Of a stretch of DNA of 64,000 nucleotides, positions 13,834-25,233 are shown piece by piece. Position numbers and translations under genes: made by a program. Location of the stretch: NCBI GenBank assembly GCA_950022655.1, contig OX465583.1, positions 33,693,360-33,757,359 on the forward strand, read 5' to 3'. The notes under the pieces are model-generated. The model did not search any database and had not been told where the DNA came from. It saw only the letters and a list, made by a program, of their open reading frames with translations. The stretch is from Alentia gelatinosa (Eukaryota; Annelida; Polychaeta; Phyllodocida; Polynoidae). Every line of letters starts with the position of its first letter. Within the stretch, counting starts at the first letter, position 1.

Positions 13834-16345
13834 GTTTATAAGCAAGCTACAAGGGAGTTAATCATATCACCATTTCGTTATTAAGTGATACCTGAACGAT
13901 ACGTAAATTTTTTTGTTATGATTTAATAACATATAAATAATGCGCCAACTATTCCACCCGAGCAGGATTTGTCAAGGTTTCCTATTTCCGTAAACTCATG
14001 TTCCCAAAACTGAAAGCTTTAGAAGTTTCATCTTTTATTTGTTCAGATGAAGACCATCTTAAAATATATTCATCACCATCAAGAGTTATTTCAGACATAC
14101 TTCAAAAGGGACAACGTAGTTAATATCCAAGAGAAGATCCAGAAGAAAGTGGGAACCCCCAGGGCGGCCACTCAGGTGTACCTAATGACATACGACCAAC
14201 TCTTTGCGTGGCCAGGGTTGCTGACAGCCGAGGTGGACAGGTTTAGAGGGAAAAGGCACCCTCAAAGTAGACACAGAAAACCCCTTTAAGCATACAACCC
14301 TTTTATATCGCAGCCGCTGCTCTGTGAGGGTGGGGGAGGAGACCCTGTGTTCGACCCAACTGTCATATTCATAGAACTAGCTTTTAGAAAAGGAATTTCT
14401 AACATTGCTTAAATATTCATTGATGTGATTAGTCAGTCAGACGTCAAAGTTAGCAATAAAGATATGCCAATGAATTTGATCGCACCATTTAATATTAATA
14501 AACATTGATAGTTTTTTTCCATGAATAGAGTGGATGTTAATATCGAAGTGACTGAGCTGCAACTGATGTCCCAACACAGCTTGGAATCATATCCCATTTA
14601 TTAAATAGTTAATTCATGACTACGGCTTTCATTATTATCAGGTTAATAGCCTCTCTATTAATGAACTGGAATATTTGGGGCATTGAGTCATTATGGGTCG
14701 AGGGTTATGTGGATGGGTTTCTAACCGCGGGGTTGCTGTTGTGAGTTAGTGACGGTCAGTAGTGGGGGAGGGAGGAGTAGTGGCCGGTTCAGGTTATAGG
14801 GTTATCTCTGCTCCAGGCACGCACACAGTCACGCAGACAGATAGCCGGGGGAGACAAGTCACGTCATTTAAAAGCCATGCTGCGTGGAAAAAGGGAAGCC
14901 ATATTCATGCAGGCAAAGTAATGACGCAGAGGCACGACACAGAATAGTCAAGCCTGACTAAATGCAATGCTATTTAGATTAAAAAAGGCAGAAAAGGAAT
15001 ACACACGCACACATAAAACAATGTTTGCCTCAACATTGTGATACGAGAGCTACACACTATTCGTACTTTTCATGTATCTCGGCACCACGTACTCCGTGCC
15101 GAAGAGAAGCAAGGAGGGAAGCCACTGAAACCCGTTACGACCTGAAAGTGGCTTCTTCCCTTTCAGCCACTAATTACCGTCTAAAAGGGAGAGAGGTTTG
15201 CTGACGAGTAGGAGAAGGGTGGACAAGGTGGTGTGTGTGTTGGATGCTGGTGTGGGTGTCAACTAGCGGGTGGTGTCGCCCTTGGCCCATGTTTGGTTAC
15301 GGGGGTGAGGGATGAGGTTGGGGGCGGGTGTGGGTTCGGGCGCGGGGACATGCGGTCAACGGTGATGGTGTGTGAAGGGGAGGACTGCTGTTCGCCCTAC
15401 CCCTACAGCCGGGTAATTGAAGGTGGCAGTTAGTGCGCTTGTTGCCCGGGTGTCGGTAGCCAGCCTGTCAACACGTGCCGCGCACCAGCGACGCGCACGT
15501 GACGCGGGGCTCGTGTCGCTGGTCGGTCGCACAGAGGGCGGTGATTGAGAAGCAAACCGGGAACCAGCAGGGATCGTCTGCCGTCATCCGGCCTGATGGA
15601 TGACCGGAGTGTAAACGGGAAGGTGGGCAGGACAAACGCCAACCCCCTGCCATGACAATATCACATTGATTAATATGTTGACTCATCAATAAAACCCCGC
15701 GGCTTTTACGTCATGTTAAATACTGATACATGCTCCCTGTGTGATTTTGTCAGGTGAGATGTGAGGCTAATGGGAAAAACACGCAGCCGGCAGAACCTCT
15801 ATTGTTTGCTGAGTGGGTAATAACTTTATTACACTGTGGTTACATGGCGATATTGTCCTCCGATGTTACCCGTGTGTGTATCGGCCTCAGCGCTCCCATC
15901 CTATCCCTCCTTTCGCTAGAACAATGCCTAGGGCGCCACGTAGTGTCATAGTATATCTTTGTGTGTACCGGCAGAAGCGATCTGTCATCAAACCCGCCAA
16001 GGCCGATAGCTCAAATAACATGAGATGTCTAAACAGCAAACTGGATTTCAGCCTCATTTCTGTCTCACAGAACAAATGACGCTGTATAAGCATACTGGCC
16101 GCTAGGGGTGCGCAGCAGGAAGGGAGCGTGAGAGCCTCCGGGCGTGAGGTACAGGGACGTTCTCATCGACAGTACATTACACGCAAATATATAGGGATAT
16201 AGATTAAAGAGATGCTAATGTACACAATGATTCTCTACGGTAGGAACAAAGGAGCCTATAACTTAGCTTTAATATAAAATCTATCGAATTGGGATCACGA
16301 TTTTAGCATTAAAACGTGTATCATATTAGATTTTATCAATCGTTT

Positions 16346-16440
16346 ATTGTTTTATGTATTATGTACTAATTCTCCCGCACGATGATGTTTATTTCCTTGG
16401 ACATTGTTTTATGTATTATAACATAGTCCTACCGCACGAT
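16346..16440. repeat. Diverged direct repeat, 57-bp period
   Basis: ATTGTTTTATGTATTAT at 16346 recurs at 16403. Both copies run on to a form of CCCGCACGAT or ACCGCACGAT. Confidence 0.65.
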
Positions 16441-17918
16441 AACTACAACTTACATAAAGTCTACGGTACTGATACTTATCTATTCGATCCACAAATAACG
16501 ACCTCGACACACTCATTGTTTGCCCAACGCAAATATTGAAACTGATATGGCTCATTATAGTCTCCCTTTCAACCTACATATTTGAATAAAGTTCCCATTA
16601 GAATCTTGACTTCCGGGTTACAGGCCATTAATTAGGAACATGTTACCGTTTGACATGACGGCGGTGGCACCGGATGAAGGTGGATTTAAAGCCTTATTGG
16701 ACAGGTGACTAGCAGATACACTAAGCCCTTAATCAATCCAGTCCCCTCTGCATGTCGGCCATATGAAGCACCCTGTTCACCCCCGGCTCCCCACGACACC
16801 TCACCCACCTTCTCAAGCCCCCACCCCTGCCAACACCCACACACCCCTCACCCCACCTACCACGTACCACGCAACTCACATCGACATCACTCTATAGGTC
16901 CCTGAAATTGAAGGGGATATCCCTCGGACCGACCTTGGCTCACATACAAACTGATTTTCCTCTCACTGTTTTTATATTTCTGGTTTCAATTTACGCCGGG
17001 TATGTGAGAATTTCAAGCTGGATATTTAGTCTCTCTTGCTGCCGGGAGGTCTCCCAGAAGGAGACTTACCACGCAGAGGCCTGCTGCTCAGGTGATATCT
17101 GAATGTGGCGCGTTGAGAAGCGCCAATCCCAGCCTAATCAATAAATGTACCAGTAACCCTTTCGACTCAGCCACGCAGCTGCCTCCTGACATCCACTGTC
17201 AATCCCCGCCGTCCAGCGCCATTTAGCTGCTATTTATTTCTGAGAAATGCAACAAATCGATAGAAAATCACATACAAATAAAGCCCGACCATCCACATGA
17301 ACTTGTTCTGTTATAGCTTTCTTGTCTCCTTATAATGGCAATATGAACCTATGATCCAATAAGGTTATTGTTCTGAAGAAGAAACAACACTTATTACTGT
17401 CAGTTCTACTTCAAATGTTCTGTTGTTACTCCCAGTACAATAGTGACATTGCATATGCAATCCCCCATAGTGGAATGTTAAGTAAACAGACCCGGGCATA
17501 CAGGCTTGCTGGACTTAGAGCTTGAGGGGCGAGGATAGCTTTAAGAGATATCTCCCATCCGCCCCCACTCATTCTCAGCACACCTCTCAAGCACTTCCCC
17601 TATATTCCTGCCCACGGCTACTGGATAAGACAGATGTGAAAACAGCCGGGCCGTGACTTTTATTTAGATCCATTTCATAACAGCCCGCCTGGCCGGTAGG
17701 CTCAACGAATTACCCGCCATCGGTCAATTACAGACACGACCGCTCCGCTAAGATATAGTCCCATAATAACACAATTAACAAGCCTAATTGGGGTGGCGTC
17801 GCCTGGTGTTGTGATGGCGTACAGCATGCGAGCGGAAAGATAAGCTGCCGGGGGTGGGGGAGGACGGGCCGGCAAAGCGGTGGGTCTCGCGGGAAGTAGC
17901 CGTTGGACAGCATACTCT

Positions 17919-17946
17919 GAGCAGCTCAGCATACGGCGAGCAGCTC
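17919..17946. promoter_or_regulatory. Paired GAGCAGCTCAGC motifs
   Basis: Two copies of GAGCAGCTCAGC start at 17919 and 17938, 19 bp apart, at the edge of the CpG-rich region upstream of the gene. Single copies follow at 18093 and 18308. A regulatory role is inferred only from position and over-representation. Confidence 0.4.
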
Positions 17947-18486
17947 AGCTGTCAGAGGGGGTGCCGGTGTTTGGGTCTGGGTGGGATTGATTAGTTGTAC
18001 ATGCTTTGGCGGCATACCAGAGACAAAAGAGGCCGTCAGACTTTGGGGAACGTGCGTGCAGCGCCAAGGCGAGCATGAAACGCCGGCCCCACGAGCAGCT
18101 CACCCAGTAAAAAAACATCAAGCAGGGGGAGGGGGCCGGCTGCGCTCCGTGAGTGGGGTAAGATTGCCAGCAGACGGGTTACACCCCAGAGAACGTATCT
18201 AATCTAAGGGGACACCCTAGACGGGGATACCGCACCAGGTCGACATATTGGGAGGCGGAGGGTGGTAGCGGTCGGGTGGGCGGGTGAGGTAGTGAGCAGC
18301 AGCTTCTGAGCTGCTCAGTACAGACCGGACCGTAGCTGAGGAACAGACGGATGTAGTGTACTCTGGTAAAGGCCAACTGCTCATCTGATGCTGCTTGAGT
18401 GGCTCGTTCGGGCGTCAGAATCGTTCTCACCTCCCCGTAGGCTCCCCCCTGGAGCCTCTATAGCCACGCCAGCCATCCCTGCAGTC

Positions 18487-18602
18487 ATGCTATTGCAGCA
18501 GCTGTCTGCTTTAAAGGCAAGGGGAGCCAGCGGCGCCGCCACCACCACAACGGCCTCCAGCAGCCGCCGCCACGGAGAAGGCACAGGAGGAGCAGGAGGG
18601 AG
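18487..18602 (+). CDS. Possible alternative first coding exon (weak)
   Basis: An ATG at 18487 opens a frame beginning MLLQQLSALKARG, then Ala/Thr/Ser- and Gly-rich residues, ending at GGGAG|GTAGGC after 38 codons plus 2 nt. That phase 2 end equals the end phase of the exon at 20409-20815, so it could join directly to the acceptor at 56275, giving Arg-Asp-Asn-Tyr at the junction. It cannot read through the 20409 exon in frame because of the TAG just before that ATG. The frame is also open upstream to an ATG at 18388. Phase agreement alone happens one time in three by chance, and the region is GC-rich enough to keep frames open, so this is a candidate only. Confidence 0.22.
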
Positions 18603-19480
18603 GTAGGCTTGGTTGTCTGTTGGGTGGAGAAAGGACGCGGACTGGGGCTCCTCCAGGGCGAGTTTGCTGGCTGCATCCAGGCGGTGTCTGCACACGGGCG
18701 GGACTGGCGTTGAAGCCGTGGACGGTGGGCGGCGACAAGCGGGCGGGCTGGCTGGCAGGCAAGCAGGAGGAGGAGCAGTGCACGTGGTGTGGTGGTGTGC
18801 TGAGGAGCGGGGCGGTGGGCGTGGAGGGGCGGCGGGCTGTGTACTATAGGTGACCGGGCAGCGACTGGATCAGCCGCACATCCAGCCACTCCGTCCTCAC
18901 CGTCGTACTGATCCAGTTATGTACTGGAGGAGACTCCATAACAACACCCCCCTGTTGTTTACAACCCCCACGGCTCATCACCACTCATAGGCCACTCTCC
19001 TTAAGCACCGGCTCCTGGACTCAGAACCCCCTGGCCTCAACTTAACCTGGAGTAAGTCCCTCCTCCAGTCACCACTGAGGCGTTGCCTGGCGCGGGGATA
19101 TTTCATCCAGTCAGGTGCGCCCGTGTAAGCCCCGGTAGGCATCCAGTCCCCTCCTTCACTGATGACAGGCGCCCCGGCCCAGAAACACGCCGACGCCCGG
19201 CGACGACATGGCTTCCCGCGTGGCGCCCGCAGGTAAAGGAGTCAGCGCCCGATGATCAACGGGCTCAGGGGTTGAGTCGGCCCCCGTCAGGTGTGTAACG
19301 GAGGATGTGGCGGGCGCCTTGCCTGGAGGCGCAGCGGCGGAGACCCTCGAGCGGGGAGTGTTGGGTGTCTGCGCTGGGATCCGGTAAGCACACGACGGTG
19401 TGACTGCAGGGACATCCACCAGCAGGATTAACGTCACACACGTGATATGTGAAGATATATGACGCATTGCGGATGATACT

Positions 19481-20399
19481 CCCTACTCACCCATCACTGT
19501 GACTAATACCTTCGACTGACGATATGGTGGCCAGAGAGCTAAGGTGAAATATTGAGCTGGTCTTTATTAATTGAGCTGCAGTACAGAGGCGGACAGAGCT
19601 GCTCGCGCTCTTAAATCGTGAGCTGCTCGGGGATCACGGATACTTCTCTCACCTGGCTTGCCTGATTGAAAACGCACTCCGCCCCCACAACCTCCCCTCC
19701 TCACTACACATTATCTGACCCCAGGTGGTTCCCCACGGAACCCTTAGTCAGTTCTACCCCCGACGCAGGTGCACAGGTGAGCCAACAAGCCTCCCACCTT
19801 CATTACACAACATCCGTCAACACAAATCGGGATCGACCGTTAAAATCCACCAGCGCGGTCAGACTGGAGACCACAGGCGATTGACTTTTAAATGCCAAGA
19901 CGTATTGGATATGATTAATGGGGACAGGATGCTTCGTGATTATGAGTATTTATGAATGTAATAGGATCTTTCAAGTCAGATGAGTGCTCGTTCACATAAA
20001 TTAGAAATATTATATTCAAGTATATTCACTGTGATTGGCTAAGTTACATTTGTTAAAATCCCCAGGTAAATAGACACCATTACAAAGAGTGCCGTTTTGT
20101 TACAGACTGTATGACGATGCTTCAAGATTTATCAAGCCAGTCGTCTTTATTACATAACCTTTGCTGACTAAGTTGGTGGACAAAGGATTCGCTTTAATAA
20201 GTTCGTGTCAAAAACGGCCTGTCTGGGAATGTGGTCAGATAGCGGATGTAGATAATAGACATTGTCAGTATAGGTCAAGAGAAACAGAGTCTATAGCTAC
20301 ACGTGGGTCTCAGCTCAGGAGGCGCCTAGTGTTTGCTGGAGTGATTCCAGTGATAAGGTGCGTGCTTGCCCCCTACAGCTCCCCTCACACACTCTCCAG
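19481..20399. other. Interval between CpG-rich region and first coding exon
   Basis: Composition returns to AT-rich. It ends with two acceptor-like sites, 20378 and 20399, either of which could start the exon holding the ATG at 20409. A third AG at 20405 would place the exon start one codon before the ATG. Confidence 0.45.
19596..19628. promoter_or_regulatory. Paired GAGCTGCTCG motifs
   Basis: GAGCTGCTCGCGC starts at 19596 and GAGCTGCTCGGGG at 19620, 24 bp apart, about 0.8 kb before the first coding ATG. Confidence 0.4.
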
Positions 20400-20408
20400 G
20401 TATAGACA

Positions 20409-20815
20409 ATGACCACTGTAGACGGGCCCATCACGGCGGGGGCGCTGGCGGTGCCTGTGCCACCGAACCCTGCTGTACCGGACACTTGGTCCATGATCCC
20501 CATTGAACTCTCTACCATGGTGGAGCAGGAGGCTCAGCGCATGATACAGCGCAGGTCTCAGTTTGTGGCTGAGGTGGAGGGGTCCCAGCCCGCCCGCCTC
20601 CCGCCATCCAGGGCGCTGACCTCCGGGCCGCGAGTGGGGTCCGCTCCCAATAACAACAATAACACCAACAACAATAACAGGAATAACATGTACAACAACT
20701 CTAACGGCTCTACACGGATGGCGCCCGTCAAGCAGGGTTGCGGAGGGCGGTACTACATTCTAAAACACGGACAGAGATACTACTTGCTCCAGTTGCCGTG
20801 CTGCAGAGTCGCCAG
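20409..20815 (+). CDS. First coding exon of an unrecognised coiled-coil protein (residues 1-135 plus 2 nt)
   Basis: The ATG at 20409 has an in-frame TAG at 20403-20405, so translation probably starts here. Acceptor-like sites lie just upstream (CCCTACAG ending at 20378, CTCTCCAG ending at 20399), so the exon probably includes a short 5' UTR. The exon ends at GCCAG|GTACGT, a strong donor, after 135 codons plus 2 nt (phase 2). Residues 1-80 are rich in Pro, Ala and Val with no signal peptide. Residues 35-55 (around STMVEQEAQRMIQRR) look helical and charged. Residues 81-98 are an Asn-rich run coded by mixed AAC and AAT with Thr, Arg and Met interruptions. Residues 109-133 form a compact aromatic and Cys-containing module holding RYYILKHGQRYYLL, followed by a Cys pair. 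High GC at third positions outside the Asn run supports coding. The phase matches the exon at 56275. I do not recognise the family and assign no function. Confidence 0.75.
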
Positions 20816-22891
20816 GTACGTGATCTTAGGCTCTGACACACGATTGTTGTTCCGACGCGATGCGACGAGACTAGTTTTAACTCAATTGCTTATGATTATT
20901 CCTCTCTCATTCTGTCTCATACATTGAACCTCCATCATGCGCGTAACATCAATTATTCAGAAATTTTAGAGACAGTATTGTTGCGTCGTGTTACGTCTCT
21001 TATTCGATGACAAGTGGAATCCATTTACCAGATAGGGTTTCCTTGCAGCTTAGGTTTTCAAGTGGACAGCAGATTGTTGTAAGTGGAATCAACGTTCAGT
21101 GTCCTAGGAACGCGATGCGAGTTCATAGACATGTTGCGGGTTATTACAGACTACTTGCGTCGCGTCGTGTAGTTTGAAAAAAGTAATCGCGTTCCTTTAC
21201 GATCGCTGTTTGTCACCATACCTCCTTCCTTCAGAGGGAAATTGATAAACGGGCGCACTAAAGGAGGTATCGATGCTTCAAGTCCGGCGTTTCTACACGC
21301 ACCTCGGGGAGACAACAAAGTCTAAAAGCACAGGTGGCAACGGGTCGATGAAGATTCGCGCCTATTTACACGGTGCAGCCCATGTTGCATCTTGGAGTGG
21401 GTTAGTCCCGTACGTTGTTTGCTATGGAGATTATAGTATGTACACAGTTCTGTTAGAGAAGGTGAGTCAGTACGTCCACTGGGGTGCGATTAATGAATTC
21501 TAAGTGAAGTAGCTGACAACTACGGCATAATGGTTGCTAGATGTAGGTGATATCTTGTGTGCTAATAGGGTTTACAAAAAAACGTACTGGGATTAAGCCA
21601 CATTGGGATTTCATTCAGGAGAATATAACAGAAGACTATAGTTCTTGTAAGAGGAAATTGCTACTCACTATCGCTCATCTGTAGCTGTAATCTATAGGAT
21701 GAAGTCGACTGAGAGATATTGCCACGCACCTTACTATCCGGGCCAATCCCGTTGAGGAAACTTAATTTAGGTCCCGAGGAAATTTATTTTTGATATGCAG
21801 ATGTAACCCCTAACTGAATTTAACTTGGAAACCCCTTGAGTACAGTTGAATCTTTCATGGAAACCCCCGTTTTTGCAAACCAGCTTCCCCCAATCGATCA
21901 TTGGCTGCTCTCAGTAAGTGACGTCATTGTGAGACATGCAGGTCCCTGCGTGAGTCGTACTGAGGGGTGTGTGTATCTGTCACGTGATTCCCAGTGGAAA
22001 CATTGTTAAACAGAAGTGCGGCGAACCCAGCTCACCTCCCTCACCACACACCCAGTCATAACGGGCTGTTCTCCTCAAGGGACTGTGGTGCACACGGGGA
22101 CATTGCTCTGGGTAAAAGTAGCGGGAGCTGCCCTGTCTCCAGCAGTTCTCCTTGGCGCTGTAGACAGTGTAGGTGATGCTGAGCAGAGGAGGTACGACTG
22201 GCCTTTACAACTCCACCATTCGTTGACACGGCTTGTCTCTCAGCGTCCCTCCGGTAGATATATGACAGGCGTGAACGAATGGGCAGAGAAATGTAATATG
22301 GACTCCCGAGACGTCTTTTCTTTCGTCTGGTTCTTTTTATGTATTTGATTAGTTTTGATATGATGGTATTTTTTGGATCACCAACATCCTATTACTACAT
22401 TTTATATGGCCTGAATATTACATTACACTGGTGTCCTACAATAATTAGTTTTGGGATCAATCAAATACAAACAAAACGGACCGTACGGACAGAAATTTGA
22501 ATTTGTTGACGCATTATTGTATTTGTGTAAAGAAAATTCATTACATTGGGTTTCAGACACGTGCATTTAGAAGCGTACCAGCAGCATATATTCATAATTC
22601 AACACAGATGAGCGAGGGTGGTACAAATGGAATGAATTTACAGGAATAATAATTGGACTGAGAGGTTCTTCCCTTCTAAGTAGGACTATCCATTGCTGAA
22701 GACGTATGAATGTTTAATAGTTGCCAGAGGACGTGATTCTAGGGTCGATCATGAGGACAGGAGTTGTTTGAAGACACTAGAGGTTAACAGGTGCAGTTTT
22801 CAACCATTCACCCATGGTTTGACTTATTTCGAGACGCATGCTCACAATCTGCAAATGGTACTCTGAGAAATAGGATCCTATATTTGGGGAT

Positions 22892-23222
22892 GGGGAGTTA
22901 GCTCAGCGGATAAGGCACTGGACTCGTACTCCCATTGTTAGGGGTTTGAGTCCTGCTGCAGCCATTTATTCCTTCACCCCCAGCAGTGGCAGACTTACTG
23001 CAACATCAAAGACCAGTTGTTCTAATCCAATTAGGGGTAATATTTCCCACTAAATCCATCTCATAGGTCTGATCACCAAACATTGTTATCAAATCTGAAA
23101 TCTTGTGCAGTGCCACCTTTGTTGTGTAAACGCAGTGAAAAAAGGTGAATTTCGAGAAAGTCTGGAAAGGACCTGTAATGGTTTGACTGGATGTAAAATC
23201 AAAGTAACATACTGTAACTTCC
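22892..23222 (+). mobile_element. tRNA-derived SINE, copy 1
   Basis: The head starts GGGGAGT and carries an A box (TAGCTCAGCGG at 22899) and a B box (GGTTTGAGTCC at 22943). The distance from tRNA position 8 to position 54 is exactly 46 nt, as in a real tRNA. A shared body follows: a block around CCCCAGCAGTGGCAGACT, a block AAAGACCAGT, then GAGAAAGTCTGGAAAGGACC about 90 bp before the end, and an end near TGTAACTTCC. The same blocks occur in the same order in the copy at 58431-58754, and the two copies have nearly equal length (331 and 324 bp). The tRNA 3' acceptor strand is not complementary to the 5' end, so this is not a working tRNA gene. Confidence 0.8.
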
Positions 23223-25198
23223 ATCTAAGTGAAATTCTATCTGAAATCCCTTCTGTGGAATAACCTGAGAAAAGCGATTCTCTTATTAGCTGTCAGTTGA
23301 ATGTCACTCATGTTTTAAGCGCAGCACAGGTAATAGAATATGACATATACATACAGATGGCTTGCCCCACAGTTCATTTCCGCAGCAGATAACAGAAGTC
23401 GGCGAAGCCCCACAGCAGCAGCTGGGAGTATCTTGTACCTGACCGACACGTAATTAGACAACGTAAGCACTGCGTCATTTAGTGGCGACTCACGTAGACA
23501 CAGATGTGCATTCTTTGCTACCTGGTGGCGCCACGCGACGTAGATCTGAAGACGTATGACCTTTAGGCTACTAGGCCGTAGGAAAATTAGGTTGGATGAT
23601 GTTAATAAAAAACAACGCCAGTAGGGTATGGTCATGGCTGATACCACCACGATGTGATCGTAAACGACTGAATAAAAACCCGGTGAAATATGATAGCAAT
23701 CCACTTATCAACCGATTCTGTTGGACGACCACAGCTCATTTTTACGCCTGTTTTGTATTGATCGAAGTTACACACGTAATTAACTAATCTTTATCAATGT
23801 ATTATAATATATGGATCCCCATTGTCTACTCCCGACAGTATCACTTGAGCTTCACAAAGAAAGAGCTCATCATTCATTTCTCTTGGACATTAAATGATAT
23901 GATCACACCCTATTAAGTGATATCTTGGTGCTATTCCACACTGTATCATACTTGATCGTGTATACAAAACTCGTCAGATCCATCCTGCGATCATAGATGA
24001 TCCCTGGGGATAGTGCCAGTAAGATCCATGCACGATGAATTATTCTACCTGATCTATTTGAAATCAAACGGTTCCCAGTTGACCCGCGGCAGCAAGTTAA
24101 AATATTCCTGACGATTTCAATTTAAACTATTCTTATCTTAACTTCTTTTCGTAAAAGAAGAAATCCCCTTGATTTAGCTGCGATCATTAGAGGTAGTTAC
24201 TGCCTGGAGACGTCATTCTACGTGTAAAGGACACTTGGTAATCGTTGCCGTCGAGGGAGTCTTTGCCTTAGAGCGTAAATTAGGAAAGACTGCTCGCTGA
24301 GACTGTCAGAACATTCGGCCTGGTGCTAAGCTGAGCTGCTCACTGAATGCGCCACCGTGTCAGGTTCTTTATTACTCGGTTGAGGTTCTGTGATTGTTTG
24401 CGGTTTCTTTCGCTTTCGGAATCTCAGGTTTCTTTGCAGGACGATAAACCGGTTCTTCATGTTTGCACAGAGAGTGAAGCAGGGATTAGATGGTAAACCT
24501 ACTCCCAACAGAAGCTGGTAACTGAAGGAATATTCTTGCTCGCTGAATGTATTCTAATGCCGAGCAAGACCTAGCTAACAGTGATTTTCACGTCTCTATA
24601 AACACAATCAAGGTTTTACATACTATAAAAGCTAAATAGTGTAATATTACCCCGCTTTCTACCTTTATGTCTGAAAACCCTTTGAATATTTAATGGACAC
24701 AGTATTCAGAACCTAAATCTATCAGACATTGAAATCAATGACCTCGACGGATCTTATTGTGCCCCAACATTTCCTGTGCTCTTCTTCATTGCGTTTTCTG
24801 AATATGGTCTACAGACCATACCGACGACAGGGATCAGCCATTTTTGCACGTCAAGCATAACCAATTCTCTAGTGTAGGAATACAATACTGTCACTGGACA
24901 AATGTATACCTGTTCTATGTAATCAGGGCGAGGGTATTGCAAATAATACAAGTTGGTAGGTAATTCGTTGAAATATATACAATATGAATCGGCGAAAAAG
25001 ATCAGTGTCTCTACAACGTTAAGCAAACACAAATGTATGTACTCTTCTAGCAGAGATCCTGCGCTCTACCTCCTGTAGCCGCTTGTATCTCCGCAGAGAC
25101 CTGCCTGTTTGAGATAAAGTCAATCCCATCCGCCAGTTTTCAAATATCCTATTTTCTGAAAAAAAACCCAGCTGGATTGTCTGTGAAGCTCATTTAAT

Positions 25199-25233
25199 AA
25201 CTCATATATATCCCAAACCATTATATATGAGTT
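25199..25233. repeat. Perfect 12-bp inverted repeat (hairpin)
   Basis: AACTCATATATA (25199-25210) is perfectly complementary to TATATATGAGTT (25222-25233) across an 11-nt loop. It is AT-rich. Confidence 0.85.

Larger units (their letters stand above)
4791..17799. other. Non-coding stretch upstream of the gene
   Basis: Apart from the repeats and motif clusters listed separately, no gene is supportable. GC-richer patches occur near 9.0-9.3, 12.1-12.3 and 15.2-15.65 kb. The frame at 11633-11971 ends beside a donor-like AAAAAGTAAGT but is Lys/Thr/Asn-rich and has no credible acceptor. Confidence 0.55.
17800..19480 (+). promoter_or_regulatory. CpG- and GC-rich region, probable promoter / noncoding first-exon zone
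   Basis: This ~1.7 kb stretch is visibly GC- and CpG-rich against AT-rich flanks and lies 0.9-2.6 kb upstream of the first coding ATG at 20409. It contains donor-like sequences (GATCCG|GTAAGC at 19383/19384, CGCAG|GTAAAG near 19210, GGGAG|GTAGGC at 18602/18603) that could end a noncoding or alternative first exon. Four exact copies of the odd palindrome GAGCAGCTC lie inside it (17919, 17938, 18093, 18308) and two more just after it (19596, 19620). Open frames on both strands here (for example 18485-18889 minus) are what GC-rich DNA gives by chance. I see no clear TATA box, so the transcription start is unknown. Confidence 0.45.

Noticed and set aside
14341..14360. B-box-like GTGTTCGACCC
   Set aside because: No A box at the required distance upstream.
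18485..18889. Minus-strand open frame of 134 codons in the CpG-rich region
   Set aside because: Low-complexity Leu/Pro/Ala/Arg sequence with open frames on both strands at once, typical of GC-rich DNA.
22892..22965. Functional tRNA gene
   Set aside because: A and B boxes are good, but the acceptor and T stems do not pair, and a homologous SINE body follows, shared with 58431.
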